A stretch of DNA of 64,000 nt from A07HB70 sp964512675 (GCA_964512675.1 CAZEJR010000004.1:58294-122293), one strand, 5' to 3'. Positions 34,315-43,514 are shown, numbered from the stretch's first letter. Notes: a model not told the origin generated them from the sequence alone. Made by a program: numbers and translations.

Positions 34315-35241
34315 ATGGGACTCCGGTGTCTGCTCGGCCACGAGTTCGGGGGGCGGGAGGTGGAGCGCGACCGCCGCGAGGACGGCGAGGAGGTGGTCGT
34401 CGCCTACCGGACGGTCGAGACGTGCGAGCGGTGTGGCAGACGGCGCGTCGTCAGCGAGAACAAGGAGGTCAAGCCGCTGCGGACCGAGAACGGCGAGACG
34501 TCCGGGTCGGACCCGGAGCCGGCGCCCGCTGCCGGGCCGCGGGCAGACGAGGCACAGTCGACACGGGGACGGGCCGGCGAGACACGGCCTGCCGGGCGCG
34601 ACCCGGCGCCCGACGCCGACGCGCCCGACGCGGCGGCCGACGTCGGCTCCCCGCCGGAGCCGGCTGCCGCCGACGCATCTGTCGCGACGGAGTCGACGAC
34701 GGCCGCGCGGACGACCCCCCACGCCGACACGGCAGACGCCGCGCCGAGCGACGCGAGCGACGAGGCGGCCATCATCCTCGACGACGTCCCGGCGGACGAC
34801 GGCGAGTCCGCGGCGGCGCGCGACGCCACGGACGCCGGTGACGCGAGCGCGGACGACACCCCGAGCGCCGCCGGCTGGCCCGCGACGGACGACGCGACGG
34901 ACGACGATCCACACGAGACCGGGGGTGTGTGGCCCGCAGCCGACGGTACCGGCGACGAGGGCTTCGACGCCGAGACGCCGAGCCCCGGGGGTCCGACGAC
35001 GGAGACGGGTGCGGACCCGACGCCGTGGCCCGACGAGGGGTCGGTCGAACGAGACCGGAACGGCACCCGGTTCGTCCGGCCCGAGCCACCGGAGGGCGAC
35101 GTCGACGGCGAGACGGAGCTTCACTGTCCGAACTGCGCGACGGCACACGCCGCCGGACAGTCGTCGCTCCGCCCGGGTGACGTCTGCCCGGACTGCCGGA
35201 AGGGCTACCTCGCAGAGCGCGAGGCGGGACGAAACGCGTAA
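34315..35241 (+). CDS. Zinc-ribbon protein with a long disordered acidic linker (DUF7093-like)
   Basis: 308 residues. The N-terminal 50 (MGLRCLLGHEFG, then TCERCGRRRVVSENKEV) carry a CxxC pair. Residues from about 60 to 255 are almost wholly Asp, Ala, Thr, Pro and Gly, without structure. The C-terminus is a zinc ribbon (CPNCATAHAAGQSS, then CPDCRKGYLAE). The two ends match a haloarchaeal family I know as DUF7093. A GGAGGAG ribosome site and GGCTTTTGCG about 30 bases upstream favour the ATG at 34315 over longer versions. Function unknown. Confidence 0.68.
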   Translation: MGLRCLLGHEFGGREVERDRREDGEEVVVAYRTVETCERCGRRRVVSENKEVKPLRTENGETSGSDPEPAPAAGPRADEAQSTRGRAGETRPAGRDPAPDADAPDAAADVGSPPEPAAADASVATESTTAARTTPHADTADAAPSDASDEAAIILDDVPADDGESAAARDATDAGDASADDTPSAAGWPATDDATDDDPHETGGVWPAADGTGDEGFDAETPSPGGPTTETGADPTPWPDEGSVERDRNGTRFVRPEPPEGDVDGETELHCPNCATAHAAGQSSLRPGDVCPDCRKGYLAEREAGRNA

Positions 35242-35266
35242 ACGACGCGGTGCCGAACGCCGGCCC

Positions 35267-35653
35267 GTGAGAGAGTACAAGCTTCGCCGGGGCGAGTACC
35301 TCGAGGAGCGGCTGCCCGACCTGCGGGCGAGCATCGAGGAGTACTTCGGCGACGTGACCGGGACGGAGACGGTGGACGGTCACGAGCTCTACGTCGTCGA
35401 CGAGCCGACGAACCCGGTGTTCGAGCGCGTGATCGCCGGCGCGGCGTCGTACGACGGCAAGAAAGACCGCGTCGCCGTCGAGTTCGCCGAGCGCGACGCC
35501 GCGGAGGTGGTCGCGGAGGGCAACGCCGACGCCGCGCAGGGTGCTGTCGACACGAAAAACGAGTTCCTGCTGGCGGCGACCGGTCGGGACGCGAAGTCGC
35601 GGCGCGACTCGATGAAGCGCGACGTCGAGGACGACGCGCCGGACGTCGCCTGA
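35267..35653 (+). CDS. DUF5611-like conserved protein
   Basis: 128 residues from a GTG at 35267 (VREYKLRRGEYLEERLPDLR). It matches a family of small haloarchaeal and methanogen proteins that I recall as DUF5611. There are no cysteines, no signal and no membrane span. The middle has VIAGAASYDGKKDRVAVEFAE. It sits 25 bases after the zinc-ribbon gene and is likely co-transcribed. Function unknown. Confidence 0.68.
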   Translation: MREYKLRRGEYLEERLPDLRASIEEYFGDVTGTETVDGHELYVVDEPTNPVFERVIAGAASYDGKKDRVAVEFAERDAAEVVAEGNADAAQGAVDTKNEFLLAATGRDAKSRRDSMKRDVEDDAPDVA

Positions 35654-35728
35654 CGGCTGCCCGGTCCGGGCGACACGCCGTCGCCTCCATCCACACGCTC
35701 AAGTGCGCCGGGGCTCCCGACTCTTGCG

Positions 35729-36688
35729 ATGGGGTACTACCTCGGCGTCGACCTCGGGGCGTCGAACGTCCGCGCCGCGGTCGGCGACGACGAGGCCCGG
35801 GTCGTCGCACGGGCCCGCCGGCAGACGCCGCGGACGAGCGGGATCGAGGTCACCGAGGCGGTCCTCGCCGTCGCCCGGACGGCCTGTGCCGACGCGGGGG
35901 TCGACCCGGCAGACGTCGCCGCCGGTGCCGTCGGCTCCATCGGACCGCTCGACCTCGCCGACGGCTCCGTCGACAGCCCGGCGAACCTGCCCGACCGAGT
36001 CGGTCGGGTGCCGCTCGTCGGCCCGCTCTCGACGCTCGTCGACGCTGAGGTGTACCTCCACAACGACACCGCCGCCGGCGTCATCGGCGAGCGGTTTTTC
36101 GCGGAGCGCAACCCCGACGACATGGTCTATCTCACGATCTCCTCCGGCGTCGGCGCCGGTGTCGCCGTCGACGGCAACGTCGTCGCGGGCTGGGACGGCA
36201 ACGCCGGCGAGGTGGGGCATATGGTCCTCGACCCCTCGGGCCGGATGGAGTGTGGCTGTGGCCGCGCGGGCCACTGGGAGGCGTACTGCTCCGGGGAGAA
36301 CGTTCCCGTGTACGCCCGCGAACTCCACGACGACGAGGAGACGAGCCTCCCGTTAGGCGGCGACCTGACCGCCGCCGACGTCTACGGCCACGCAGCCGAC
36401 GACGCGTTCGCCGCGCGGGTGGTCGAACGCGTCGGCGAGTGGAACGCGATTGGCGTCGCCAACGTCGCGAACGCCTACGCGCCGCTGGTCGTCTACGTCG
36501 GCGGCGCCGTCGCGCTCAACAACCCCGAGGCGGTGCTCGGCCCGGTGCGCGAGCGTCTTCCGGACCTCACCTTCGGCAACGTCCCGGAGGTGCGGCTGGC
36601 CACGCTCGGCGACGACGTGGTGGTGAAGGGAGCGCTCGCCAGCGCGGCGACCGGCGGGACGGGCGACCGGTCGCGGCTCGCGCGGTGA
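35729..36688 (+). CDS. ROK-family sugar kinase (glucokinase-like)
   Basis: 319 residues. The phosphate-1 motif GVDLGASNVRAAVGD is at 5-20, the sugar-binding HNDTAAGVIGE near 111 and ISSGVGAGVAVDGNVVAGWD near 135-155. The ROK zinc motif reads C175-G-C177-GRAG-H182-WEAYCSG: the third usual Cys is His, still a possible zinc ligand. It probably phosphorylates glucose or a related hexose with ATP; haloarchaea mostly use the semi-phosphorylative route for glucose, so the physiological substrate is open. Confidence 0.83.
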   Translation: MGYYLGVDLGASNVRAAVGDDEARVVARARRQTPRTSGIEVTEAVLAVARTACADAGVDPADVAAGAVGSIGPLDLADGSVDSPANLPDRVGRVPLVGPLSTLVDAEVYLHNDTAAGVIGERFFAERNPDDMVYLTISSGVGAGVAVDGNVVAGWDGNAGEVGHMVLDPSGRMECGCGRAGHWEAYCSGENVPVYARELHDDEETSLPLGGDLTAADVYGHAADDAFAARVVERVGEWNAIGVANVANAYAPLVVYVGGAVALNNPEAVLGPVRERLPDLTFGNVPEVRLATLGDDVVVKGALASAATGGTGDRSRLAR

Positions 36689-36758
36689 CCGGACCGTCCG
36701 GATCGACCCGGATAGACCCGCCAGAACCGTCTTGTGGGTTCGCGGCCAAGCCGGTGGT

Positions 36759-37100
36759 ATGGACGACGCACCGGCGGACGACGACCCTCTCAAGGACCGC
36801 GTCGAGCGCTGGCTCGTCGCGCAGATGCCCATCATCCAGATGCACGGCGGGACGAGCGCAATCCGGAAGGCCGACCCCGAGACGGGCGAGGTCGTGGTCG
36901 AACTCGGCGGTACCTGCTCCGGGTGTGGCGTCTCGAACGTCACCGCCCAGAACATCCGCGCCGACATGATCACGTCGTTTCCCGACGTCGACGAGGTCAC
37001 CGTCCGGGTCCCCTCTACCGGCGACCAGGGTGCCGACACCGTCGAGGGGGGACGCGGCGGCGACCTGCGCCACGAGACCGACGCCGCCGAGCACTTCTGA
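36759..37100 (+). CDS. NifU C-terminal-domain iron-sulfur scaffold protein
   Basis: 113 residues from the ATG at 36759. The NifU C-terminal fold is complete, with the cluster-binding pair Cys-53 and Cys-56 in GGTCSGCGVSNVTAQ. Such proteins carry and deliver Fe-S clusters. The C-terminal 25 residues are acidic and variable. It ends one base before the convergent FAU-1 gene. Confidence 0.88.
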   Translation: MDDAPADDDPLKDRVERWLVAQMPIIQMHGGTSAIRKADPETGEVVVELGGTCSGCGVSNVTAQNIRADMITSFPDVDEVTVRVPSTGDQGADTVEGGRGGDLRHETDAAEHF

Positions 37101-37101
37101 G

Positions 37102-38529
37102 CTACCGGAGCGCCCGCTCGACCCCGCTCGCGACCTCACGGGCGCGACCGGCGAGCGGCGACGGCACCGCTCCGCGCTCCTCCGCGGCGTCGAGCTCGTC
37201 GTCGTCGACGCGCTCGACCTCGCCGTCCGGTCGCCGCACCACGTCGACGTGGAGGTCGACGTACCGCACGGCAGCCGGGAGACACTCGACCGGCGTGCAG
37301 ACGTTGACGTAGGTGCCCTTCGACGCCCCGTCCGCCGACCGGTAGGTCGTCGGGTACCACCACCGCCCTTCGCGCACCTTCGTCAGCGCCGTGTCGCCCG
37401 CCTCGCGTGGCGTGCCGAGGGCGTCGTACGTGCCGCCGGCGGTCATCGACCGCTCGACCGCGACGGTACCGTCCGCGTCGCGTTCGACGACCTCTCCCCG
37501 ACCGAGCGTTATCAGCCGTCCGCTCGGCTTGCCGTGTTCGAGCGCCACCCGGTCGCCCTCGCGCGGGCCGAACTGGTCTGTGACCGTCTCGAACGGAAAC
37601 TCGCCGTCCGCGAGCGCCGCCCCACAGAGCGCCTCGGCGAGGTCGACGCCCGCGCTCGCGGCCGTGCTCGCGGTCTTCGTCCGGTGGTGTCCCGGCATCG
37701 TCGGTGTCACCTCGCGCCGCCGCTCGTCGAGTGCCGACCGCGACTCGCGGCCGAACCAGACGAACCGGGTCGCGAGCGGCGTCGCCACGAGGCCGGGGTC
37801 GCCGACGCCGCCGTCGAGGGCGTCGTCCAGCGCCGCGGCCCGGCTGTTCGCGCGGTCCAGCGCCGCGGTCAGGTCGTCGAGTGTCGCCTCTGCCGCCGCG
37901 CGGTCGAACCGCGCACCCCAGCCCTCCGCGGGCGCGACGCCGGCGACGTCGAGCAGTCCGGCAACCTCGCGCGCAGCCGACTCGTCGCCCGCGTCGACCC
38001 GCACCCCCGACCCGCCGCGGACCAGGTCGACGAGCCCCTCGCGGACCCGAACCACCCCGGAGAGCGTCGGCTCGCCGCCGAGCCACGGCGGCTCGGGGTC
38101 CGCGACCTGGACGCGGACGCGGTCGCCGACCTCGACGTGGGCGTCGACCCGGTCGAACGGGAGCCGACCGGTCGTCTCTCCGAGGTCACAGGTCGCCGCG
38201 CCGCGCCCGGTTCCGACCACCTCCGCGTCGACGACGGCGTCGAGCGGCGCGTCGGCGTCCCACGCGAGTGCGTCGACGCCGACCGACCGGCAGACGTCGG
38301 TCGCCGCGCCGACGGCGTCGGGAGCCCCCGCGACGGTCACCCCTTGCCGGTCCGCCGTCGTCACGACCCGTGCGTCGGCGCGACCGTCACCGCACACCGC
38401 GTCCGTCGCCGCGAACCGCTCCCGGATCGGGCCCGAGGCCTGTGTCACCTCGGCTCCAGCCGTCGCGAGCGCGCGCGTCAGTGCCGTGGCGTAGATACCC
38501 CGGACCCTCGTCCGGACACGCTCGTCCAT
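37102..38529 (-). CDS. FAU-1-type RNA-binding protein (RNase G/E AU-1 domain plus DUF402)
   Basis: 475 residues. The N-terminal part to about residue 300 matches the archaeal FAU-1 (AU-1) group, a relative of RNase E/G thought to bind AU-rich RNA and process 5S rRNA precursor. The C-terminal 150 residues form the DUF402 fold (EHGKPSGRLITLGRGEVVER, then TYVNVCTPVE and VRYVDLHVDVV). ATG start at 38529, divergent from the PrsW gene with 67 bases between. Confidence 0.82.
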   Translation of the reverse strand: MDERVRTRVRGIYATALTRALATAGAEVTQASGPIRERFAATDAVCGDGRADARVVTTADRQGVTVAGAPDAVGAATDVCRSVGVDALAWDADAPLDAVVDAEVVGTGRGAATCDLGETTGRLPFDRVDAHVEVGDRVRVQVADPEPPWLGGEPTLSGVVRVREGLVDLVRGGSGVRVDAGDESAAREVAGLLDVAGVAPAEGWGARFDRAAAEATLDDLTAALDRANSRAAALDDALDGGVGDPGLVATPLATRFVWFGRESRSALDERRREVTPTMPGHHRTKTASTAASAGVDLAEALCGAALADGEFPFETVTDQFGPREGDRVALEHGKPSGRLITLGRGEVVERDADGTVAVERSMTAGGTYDALGTPREAGDTALTKVREGRWWYPTTYRSADGASKGTYVNVCTPVECLPAAVRYVDLHVDVVRRPDGEVERVDDDELDAAEERGAVPSPLAGRAREVASGVERALR

Positions 38530-38596
38530 ACCTGGGTCCGGAGCGCCGGAGGCTTGAACCGCGGGGATACAAGACCGGCGGGCACGAGAACGACAC

Positions 38597-39592
38597 GTGA
38601 CGAGACCGCGTGACCCGGTCGCCGAGGCGACCGACGAGGACGACCTCTACGGTATCGCGACCTGGGAGCCGCGGTCGCTCCTCGACCGGGCCGCCGTCCT
38701 GGCCTACCGTGCGCTGGTGTTCGGCGCACGCGGCGTGGTCGTCCTCGCCGGAGTGCTCCTCTTTTTCGCGATCGGCGGGTTCAGCGCAGTCACCGACCCC
38801 CGGGTCGGGCTCCTGACCGCCCTCTCTGCGGTGCCGGCGCTCGTTCTCGCGGGCTACGTCTACCTCACCGACGTGACCGACGCCGAACCGCTCGACCTCC
38901 TCGTCGCCACCTTCCTGCTCTCGGTGCTGACGGCCACCTTCGCCGCGGTGCTGAACGGGGTCGCTCGGCGGGTCCTCGGGTTCGGAGGTGGCGGCGGATT
39001 CGTCAGTTCGGTCGTCTTCTTCTTTCTCGTCGTCGGTCCCGTCGAGGAGACGGTGAAGCTCCTCGCGGTCCGACTGTACGCCTACCGCGACCGGCGGTTC
39101 AGCGCGGTCGTCGACGGCGCGGTGTACGGCGCCGTCGCCGGCCTCGGGTTCGCGTTCATCGAGAACGCGCTCTACATCACCCGGCAGGTCGACGGCGCGG
39201 TCGCCGAGGCCGAGTTCGGGATCGCGCTGATCGGTGCCGGCGGCGGCATCACCGCCATCCGGGCGCTCGCGGGGCCGGGCCACGTCATCTACTCCGCCGT
39301 CGCCGGCTACTACCTCGGACTCGCGCGGTTCAACCCCACACACGGCGGACCGCTCGTCATAAAGGGGCTCGTCCTCGCGGCAGCGATCCACGCACTGTAC
39401 AACTCGACCGTCGGCGTCGGGTCCGGCCTCGTCGGCGCCGTCACCGGGCTGTCGCCGCTCGCCGCGTTTCTGGTCTTCGTCGTCGTCTTCGACGGCACCT
39501 TCGGTCTCCTCCTCCTGAACAAGATCCGGCGCTACAACGCCGCCTTCCGGACGGCCCCGGACGACGAGCGGTCGACCGACGAGCGCCGTTAG
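38597..39592 (+). CDS. PrsW-family intramembrane metalloprotease
   Basis: 331 residues with about eight membrane spans. The family motifs are all present: the Glu pair in GPVEETVKLLAVR near 150, the FAFIENALYI Glu near 185, the GPGHVIYSAVAGYYLG His near 225, and AAIHALYNS near 265. PrsW in bacteria cleaves anti-sigma factors; archaeal targets are not known. GTG start with GATACAAG about 27 bases before. Its stop interlocks with that of riboflavin synthase (TTAG). Confidence 0.87.
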   Translation: MTRPRDPVAEATDEDDLYGIATWEPRSLLDRAAVLAYRALVFGARGVVVLAGVLLFFAIGGFSAVTDPRVGLLTALSAVPALVLAGYVYLTDVTDAEPLDLLVATFLLSVLTATFAAVLNGVARRVLGFGGGGGFVSSVVFFFLVVGPVEETVKLLAVRLYAYRDRRFSAVVDGAVYGAVAGLGFAFIENALYITRQVDGAVAEAEFGIALIGAGGGITAIRALAGPGHVIYSAVAGYYLGLARFNPTHGGPLVIKGLVLAAAIHALYNSTVGVGSGLVGAVTGLSPLAAFLVFVVVFDGTFGLLLLNKIRRYNAAFRTAPDDERSTDERR

Positions 39593-40191
39593 TACCCTTC
39601 GACCAGCGACTCGACGTACTTTGCGACCACGTCGACTTCGACGTGGACCGGGTCGCCTCGCGCCTTGTCCGACAGCGTCGTCAGGTCGTACGTGGTCGGG
39701 ATGATCGCCACCCCGACGCCGTCGCCGGACCGCTCCGCGACGGTCAGACTGATGCCGTCGAGCGCGACCGACCCCTTCTCGACGACGTACCGCCCCAGAC
39801 TGTCGGGCAGGGAGAACTCGAACCACCAGTCGTCGCCGACGCGTTCGACGCCGGTCACGGTCCCGACGCCGTCGACGTGGCCCTGGACGAGGTGGCCGTC
39901 GAACCGTCCGTCGGCGGCGAGGGCACGCTCGACGTTCACCGGGTCGCCCTCCTCGACCGCGCCGAGGTAGGTGCGGTCGAGCGTCTCCGCGGCGGTGAAC
40001 ACCTCGAACCACGAGCCGCCGTCGTCGAACGCCTCGACGGTGAGACAGACGCCCGAGACGCTGATAGACTGGCCGTGGTGCAGGTCGTCGAGCGAGAGCG
40101 GCGGCTCGGGCGCGACCCGCAGGCGACGACCGCCCTCGTCCTCGGTCACGCGACGCACCCGGCCTGCCCCTTCGACGATACCGGTAAACAC
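39589..40191 (-). CDS. ribE: Riboflavin synthase
   Basis: 200 residues from a GTG at 40191 that gives the standard FTGIVEGAG beginning. The enzyme turns two 6,7-dimethyl-8-ribityllumazine molecules into riboflavin. The two lumazine-binding halves are visible: SGVCLTVEAF in the first and LVQGHVDGVGTV with DGISLTVAER in the second. This is the bacterial-type trimeric enzyme; many archaea have an unrelated one. No other rib genes are nearby. Confidence 0.93.
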   Translation of the reverse strand: MFTGIVEGAGRVRRVTEDEGGRRLRVAPEPPLSLDDLHHGQSISVSGVCLTVEAFDDGGSWFEVFTAAETLDRTYLGAVEEGDPVNVERALAADGRFDGHLVQGHVDGVGTVTGVERVGDDWWFEFSLPDSLGRYVVEKGSVALDGISLTVAERSGDGVGVAIIPTTYDLTTLSDKARGDPVHVEVDVVAKYVESLVEGY

Positions 40192-40390
40192 ACCCGGCCG
40201 TGCGGGAGCGGCGGGCAAGTCGATTTCGCTCTACGGGCCTCGTTCACCGGTCGGCTCGTCCGGCGCGTCGGCACTCACTCTCGGCCCCGTGACCCGCCGC
40301 CCTGCCCCGACGGCGTGTGCCCGCGCCGCTCGTCCGACTGGTCCGTTCGTGGAGGAAAACGGCTTTGACCGGCCCGGTGCGATCCCGTCT

Positions 40391-40657
40391 GTGCGGCTGG
40401 GTATCCTCGACACCCTCGGGCTGGCCGGGACGCTCGTCTTCGCGATACCGGCGGCGCTGCTCGGCGTCGAGTTTCTCGTCTTCGGCGACCGGCACGCTCT
40501 GGGCGCCGTCCTCGTCGTCGTCGCCGTCCTGATGGTCGTTCTGCCGCGTTACGTCGTCGCGCCCGGCGACCTGCCGACGGCGGTTGCCGGCGAGGCCGTC
40601 GAGCGCGTCGTCGACGACGCGTCCGACGGGTCGGAGTCGGAGCCCGACCGCGACTAG
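40391..40657 (+). CDS. Small membrane protein (DUF7533-like)
   Basis: 88 residues from a GTG at 40391. Two hydrophobic segments (LDTLGLAGTLVFAIPAALLG and ALGAVLVVVAVLMVVL) are followed by a charged cytoplasmic tail. It fits a haloarchaeal family I recall as DUF7533. Function unknown. Its stop interlocks with the convergent M24-fold gene (CTAG). Confidence 0.6.
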   Translation: MRLGILDTLGLAGTLVFAIPAALLGVEFLVFGDRHALGAVLVVVAVLMVVLPRYVVAPGDLPTAVAGEAVERVVDDASDGSESEPDRD

Positions 40658-41643
40658 CGGCGCGAGGCCGTCTCTGCACCCGACAGCCGCTCTGGGTCCT
40701 CCGGCCCGACGACGAGCGTGTCCGCGAGCCGAACGACAGCCCCGGCGTCCGGCACTCGCGCTCCCGCCGTGACGACGAGAGCGTGTCCGACACTCAGCGA
40801 CGCGTCCGACCCGACCCACGGCGCCTCCCGGCGCGCCAGTCCCGTTCCGACGACGGGTGTCGCGTCGGTCGGCTGGACGCCGAACGACCCGAGTTCGGCG
40901 CGCACCTCGCTCGCCAGCCAGTCGACGTCGGTCCCGGGGGCCGCCTCGTCCGCGGCGACCCGGAGCGCTGACTCGCAGGCGACGTGTGCGCGCCGCGCCG
41001 CGCCGGCGTCGCCCGCGGCAACGAGCGTCCGGCAGGTCCGGGCGTGGTATCCGCCGACCCGCGCACCGGCGTCGACGACGACCGGAACGCCCGGTTCTGG
41101 GGCTCCGTCGACGCGAACCCGTGGCGTCGCTCCCGCCGTCGCCACCGCGCCCGCGACGACACGGCGGAGACGCTCCGACGGGTCGTGGCCGTCCGCAGCT
41201 TCGCTCTCGGTTCGGCCGCCTGTCGGCTCTGCGAGTGCCTCTCGTGCCCGGTCGATCCCGGCGTCGGCAGCCGCGGCGGCGGCCCTCAGCTCCGCTCGCT
41301 CGCGGTTGTCCTTCCGGGCGCGTGCGTCTTCGACCGCAGCCGTCGAGCGTAGGTCGGAGCCGGCGCGCTCGACCCGGAGCGCGACGTCGTGTGGGAGGTG
41401 TCGTGGCGCGCGGACGGTCTCCGCGGGGAGCGACTCGGCGACGCTGACGGTCGGGTCGTCGTGTCGCTCGACGTCCGCGACGGCGACGGCGACCCCGGGC
41501 GGCGCGAGCAGTGTCGGCTCGTCGTCGACACAGACGTAGCCGCAGCGCTCGGGGGGGAGCGGTGCGTCGACGAGCCAGCGGAGGGTCGGGTCGCCGGCGC
41601 AGCCGGCGTGGACGAACGGCGCGTCCGTCGGCGCGCGGCGCAC
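40654..41643 (-). CDS. M24 (creatinase-fold) peptidase homologue, probably inactive
   Basis: 329 residues from a GTG two bases after the helicase stop. An N-terminal creatinase-like part of about 140 residues precedes a pita-bread domain. The metal ligands of M24 peptidases (D, D, H, E, E) are mostly missing. The first Asp is kept in VVVDAGARVGG, but the second lies in GYHARTCRT where homologues have a D. The GxGxGxxxHE region reads VGTGLARREAPW, and the Glu-bearing TxEPG region reads VVTAGARVPD. It therefore probably binds rather than cuts. Coupling to the helicase suggests a shared task. Confidence 0.72.
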   Translation of the reverse strand: MRRAPTDAPFVHAGCAGDPTLRWLVDAPLPPERCGYVCVDDEPTLLAPPGVAVAVADVERHDDPTVSVAESLPAETVRAPRHLPHDVALRVERAGSDLRSTAAVEDARARKDNRERAELRAAAAAADAGIDRAREALAEPTGGRTESEAADGHDPSERLRRVVAGAVATAGATPRVRVDGAPEPGVPVVVDAGARVGGYHARTCRTLVAAGDAGAARRAHVACESALRVAADEAAPGTDVDWLASEVRAELGSFGVQPTDATPVVGTGLARREAPWVGSDASLSVGHALVVTAGARVPDAGAVVRLADTLVVGPEDPERLSGAETASRR

Positions 41644-41645
41644 GC

Positions 41646-43475
41646 TCAGTCGCCGGTCGCCGGTTCGGCCCGGAGCGCGTCGACGAGCTCCTGTGGCGAC
41701 GCGTCGCGCAACTCGTCGTGGAGCAGGACGCTCACCGGGAGGGTGGGCGCGCCGCCGATGAGGTTCTCGTAGATCACGAGCCGCTCGCGCGCACGGGACA
41801 TCCCGACGTAGAACACGCGGCGCTCGTTGTCGGTGAGGACGGGAACGGGGTCGGTCGCGACGTCGAAGCTGGCCTCGCCCTCCTCGGCGGCGCTCGCGGC
41901 CATCTGCTCGACGACCTTCTCCGTGAGGTCCGTCGAGACGAAGACGTGGTCTGCCTCGCGGCCCTTCGCGCTGTGGATCGTGCCGACGCGCACCCGCGAG
42001 GGGTCGGTCCCCTCGTAGTCGTGCGCGAAGTAGGCTTGGACGGACTTGCGCTGGAAGCTGGTGACCTTCCGTAGCATGTCGCCCGCCGAGGCACGGTCGG
42101 GCGCGAACGGCACGAGGTCGGCGACGACCGCGGCCTCTATCGATATCTCGGCGAGGTCGTCGGTGTCGGCGGCCTCCTCGCGGTCCTCGACGACGTCGTA
42201 CAGCTCGTCGCGGCTGTTCGAGCCGAACGCCGAGGACTTGAACATATCTGCGAGCCGACGGGTCTCGAGTCCGGTCAGGGGCTCGCCGTCCTCGAGCTTC
42301 TCGATGCCCCGAACGTAGTCGGCCAGCCGGTCCGTCCACATCCGCTGGTCGGTCAGTACGGAGAACGGGATACCCTTCGGGAGGAACTCGTCGATGAAGT
42401 CGAACATCTGGTAGCGCGCCCGGAACAGCACCATCACGCTCTGGTCGGTGCGGTCGACCGTCTTGACCACCTCGCGGGCGAGGTCGAGGACGGACCTGTT
42501 CGCCTCCGCCTCGACGACGCCGCCGTCCTTGCGGGGGTTGAGGTCCTTCTCCTGACGCACGTCGATATGCCGAACCGAGGTGTTGACGACGTCGAGGACG
42601 CGCGACGGGAGCCGGTAGGAGTTCGGCAGCACGACGTCGTCGTCGGGGTCGGCGTCGAGCAGGAGGCCCGGGTCGGCGCCCTGCCAGGCGTAGACGACCT
42701 GGTCGTCGTCGCCGGCGATCAGCACCCGCTCCATGTGCGGACGCCACTCCTCGTACACCTCGTGTTGAATCGCCGTGATGTCCTGGAACTCGTCGATGAC
42801 GAGGTAGTCGACGTGCGGGACGAGCGACCGACCCTTCACCCGTTCGAGCATGTCTGCGAAGCCGACGAGCTCCTCGTCGCCCTTGTACGCGCGCCACGCA
42901 CGGATCGCCTCGGGGACGTCGATCCGCTCGTCTGCGGAGGGCCACGTCGGAGTGTACTTGTTGCCCTCGAGCGACTCCGGGTCGATCTCCGGCGGGAGCC
43001 GGACGTCGTCGACGTTCCACTGGAACGGGACGTCGTACCAGTCGGCGACGTCGCGGCCCGTCCGCTGGAGCCACTGGCTCGTCGCGATGATCTTGTTCCC
43101 GATCGTCGTCGACCGGGCCGTACGCCGGCCTGCGCCGGAGTGCTCGTCCTCGAACTCGATGCCGTAGTCCTCACAGAAGGCCTTCTTGTCGTCGTCGCCG
43201 ACGACGTCGCCACGAGAGAGGTCGAGCAGGTCGTAGGCCTTCGCGTGCATCGTACAGACGTTCCCCTGGAGGGCGCGGGGCGTGGTGTCGAGTCGCTCCG
43301 CGAGCCGCTCGCGGACCTCTGCGGCTGCCGCGCGGGTGTACGAGACAACGAGGACGTCACGGACGCCGACTCCGTCTCTGGCGATTATTTCCTCCACCCG
43401 GTCGAGCAGCGCCGTCGTCTTTCCGCTTCCCGGCCCCCCGAACAGCCGGGTGAGGCTCCCGCCGTTGCTGGACAT
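41646..43475 (-). CDS. UvrD/Rep-type superfamily 1 DNA helicase
   Basis: 609 residues. Walker A is FGGPGSGKTTALL at about 12-24, motif Ia SYTRAAAAEVRERL, motif II YLVIDEFQDIT, motif III AGDDDQVVYAWQGADP, motif IV LPNSYRLP, motif V VGTIHSAKGREADHVFVS and motif VI FYVGMSRARERLVIYEN. It should move 3' to 5' on single-stranded DNA and act in repair or fork restart. It is smaller than bacterial UvrD. Leaderless start, with TATA box about 30 bases before the ATG. Two bases separate it from the M24-fold gene. Confidence 0.92.
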   Translation of the reverse strand: MSSNGGSLTRLFGGPGSGKTTALLDRVEEIIARDGVGVRDVLVVSYTRAAAAEVRERLAERLDTTPRALQGNVCTMHAKAYDLLDLSRGDVVGDDDKKAFCEDYGIEFEDEHSGAGRRTARSTTIGNKIIATSQWLQRTGRDVADWYDVPFQWNVDDVRLPPEIDPESLEGNKYTPTWPSADERIDVPEAIRAWRAYKGDEELVGFADMLERVKGRSLVPHVDYLVIDEFQDITAIQHEVYEEWRPHMERVLIAGDDDQVVYAWQGADPGLLLDADPDDDVVLPNSYRLPSRVLDVVNTSVRHIDVRQEKDLNPRKDGGVVEAEANRSVLDLAREVVKTVDRTDQSVMVLFRARYQMFDFIDEFLPKGIPFSVLTDQRMWTDRLADYVRGIEKLEDGEPLTGLETRRLADMFKSSAFGSNSRDELYDVVEDREEAADTDDLAEISIEAAVVADLVPFAPDRASAGDMLRKVTSFQRKSVQAYFAHDYEGTDPSRVRVGTIHSAKGREADHVFVSTDLTEKVVEQMAASAAEEGEASFDVATDPVPVLTDNERRVFYVGMSRARERLVIYENLIGGAPTLPVSVLLHDELRDASPQELVDALRAEPATGD

Positions 43476-43502
43476 TAGGTCGTATCGTGAATCCTCCAGT
43501 AC

Positions 43503-43509
43503 ATAAATT
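43503..43509 (-). promoter_or_regulatory. TATA box of the helicase gene
   Basis: AATTTAT on the minus strand, 28-34 bases before the helicase ATG. Confidence 0.6.
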
Positions 43510-43514
43510 CCTTG

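Noticed and set aside
41644..43074. A frame extending the M24-fold protein far upstream to about 800 codons
   Set aside because: The extension is antisense-like, Arg-rich shadow sequence lying over the helicase in another frame. The GTG at 41643 right after the helicase stop gives the normal length.
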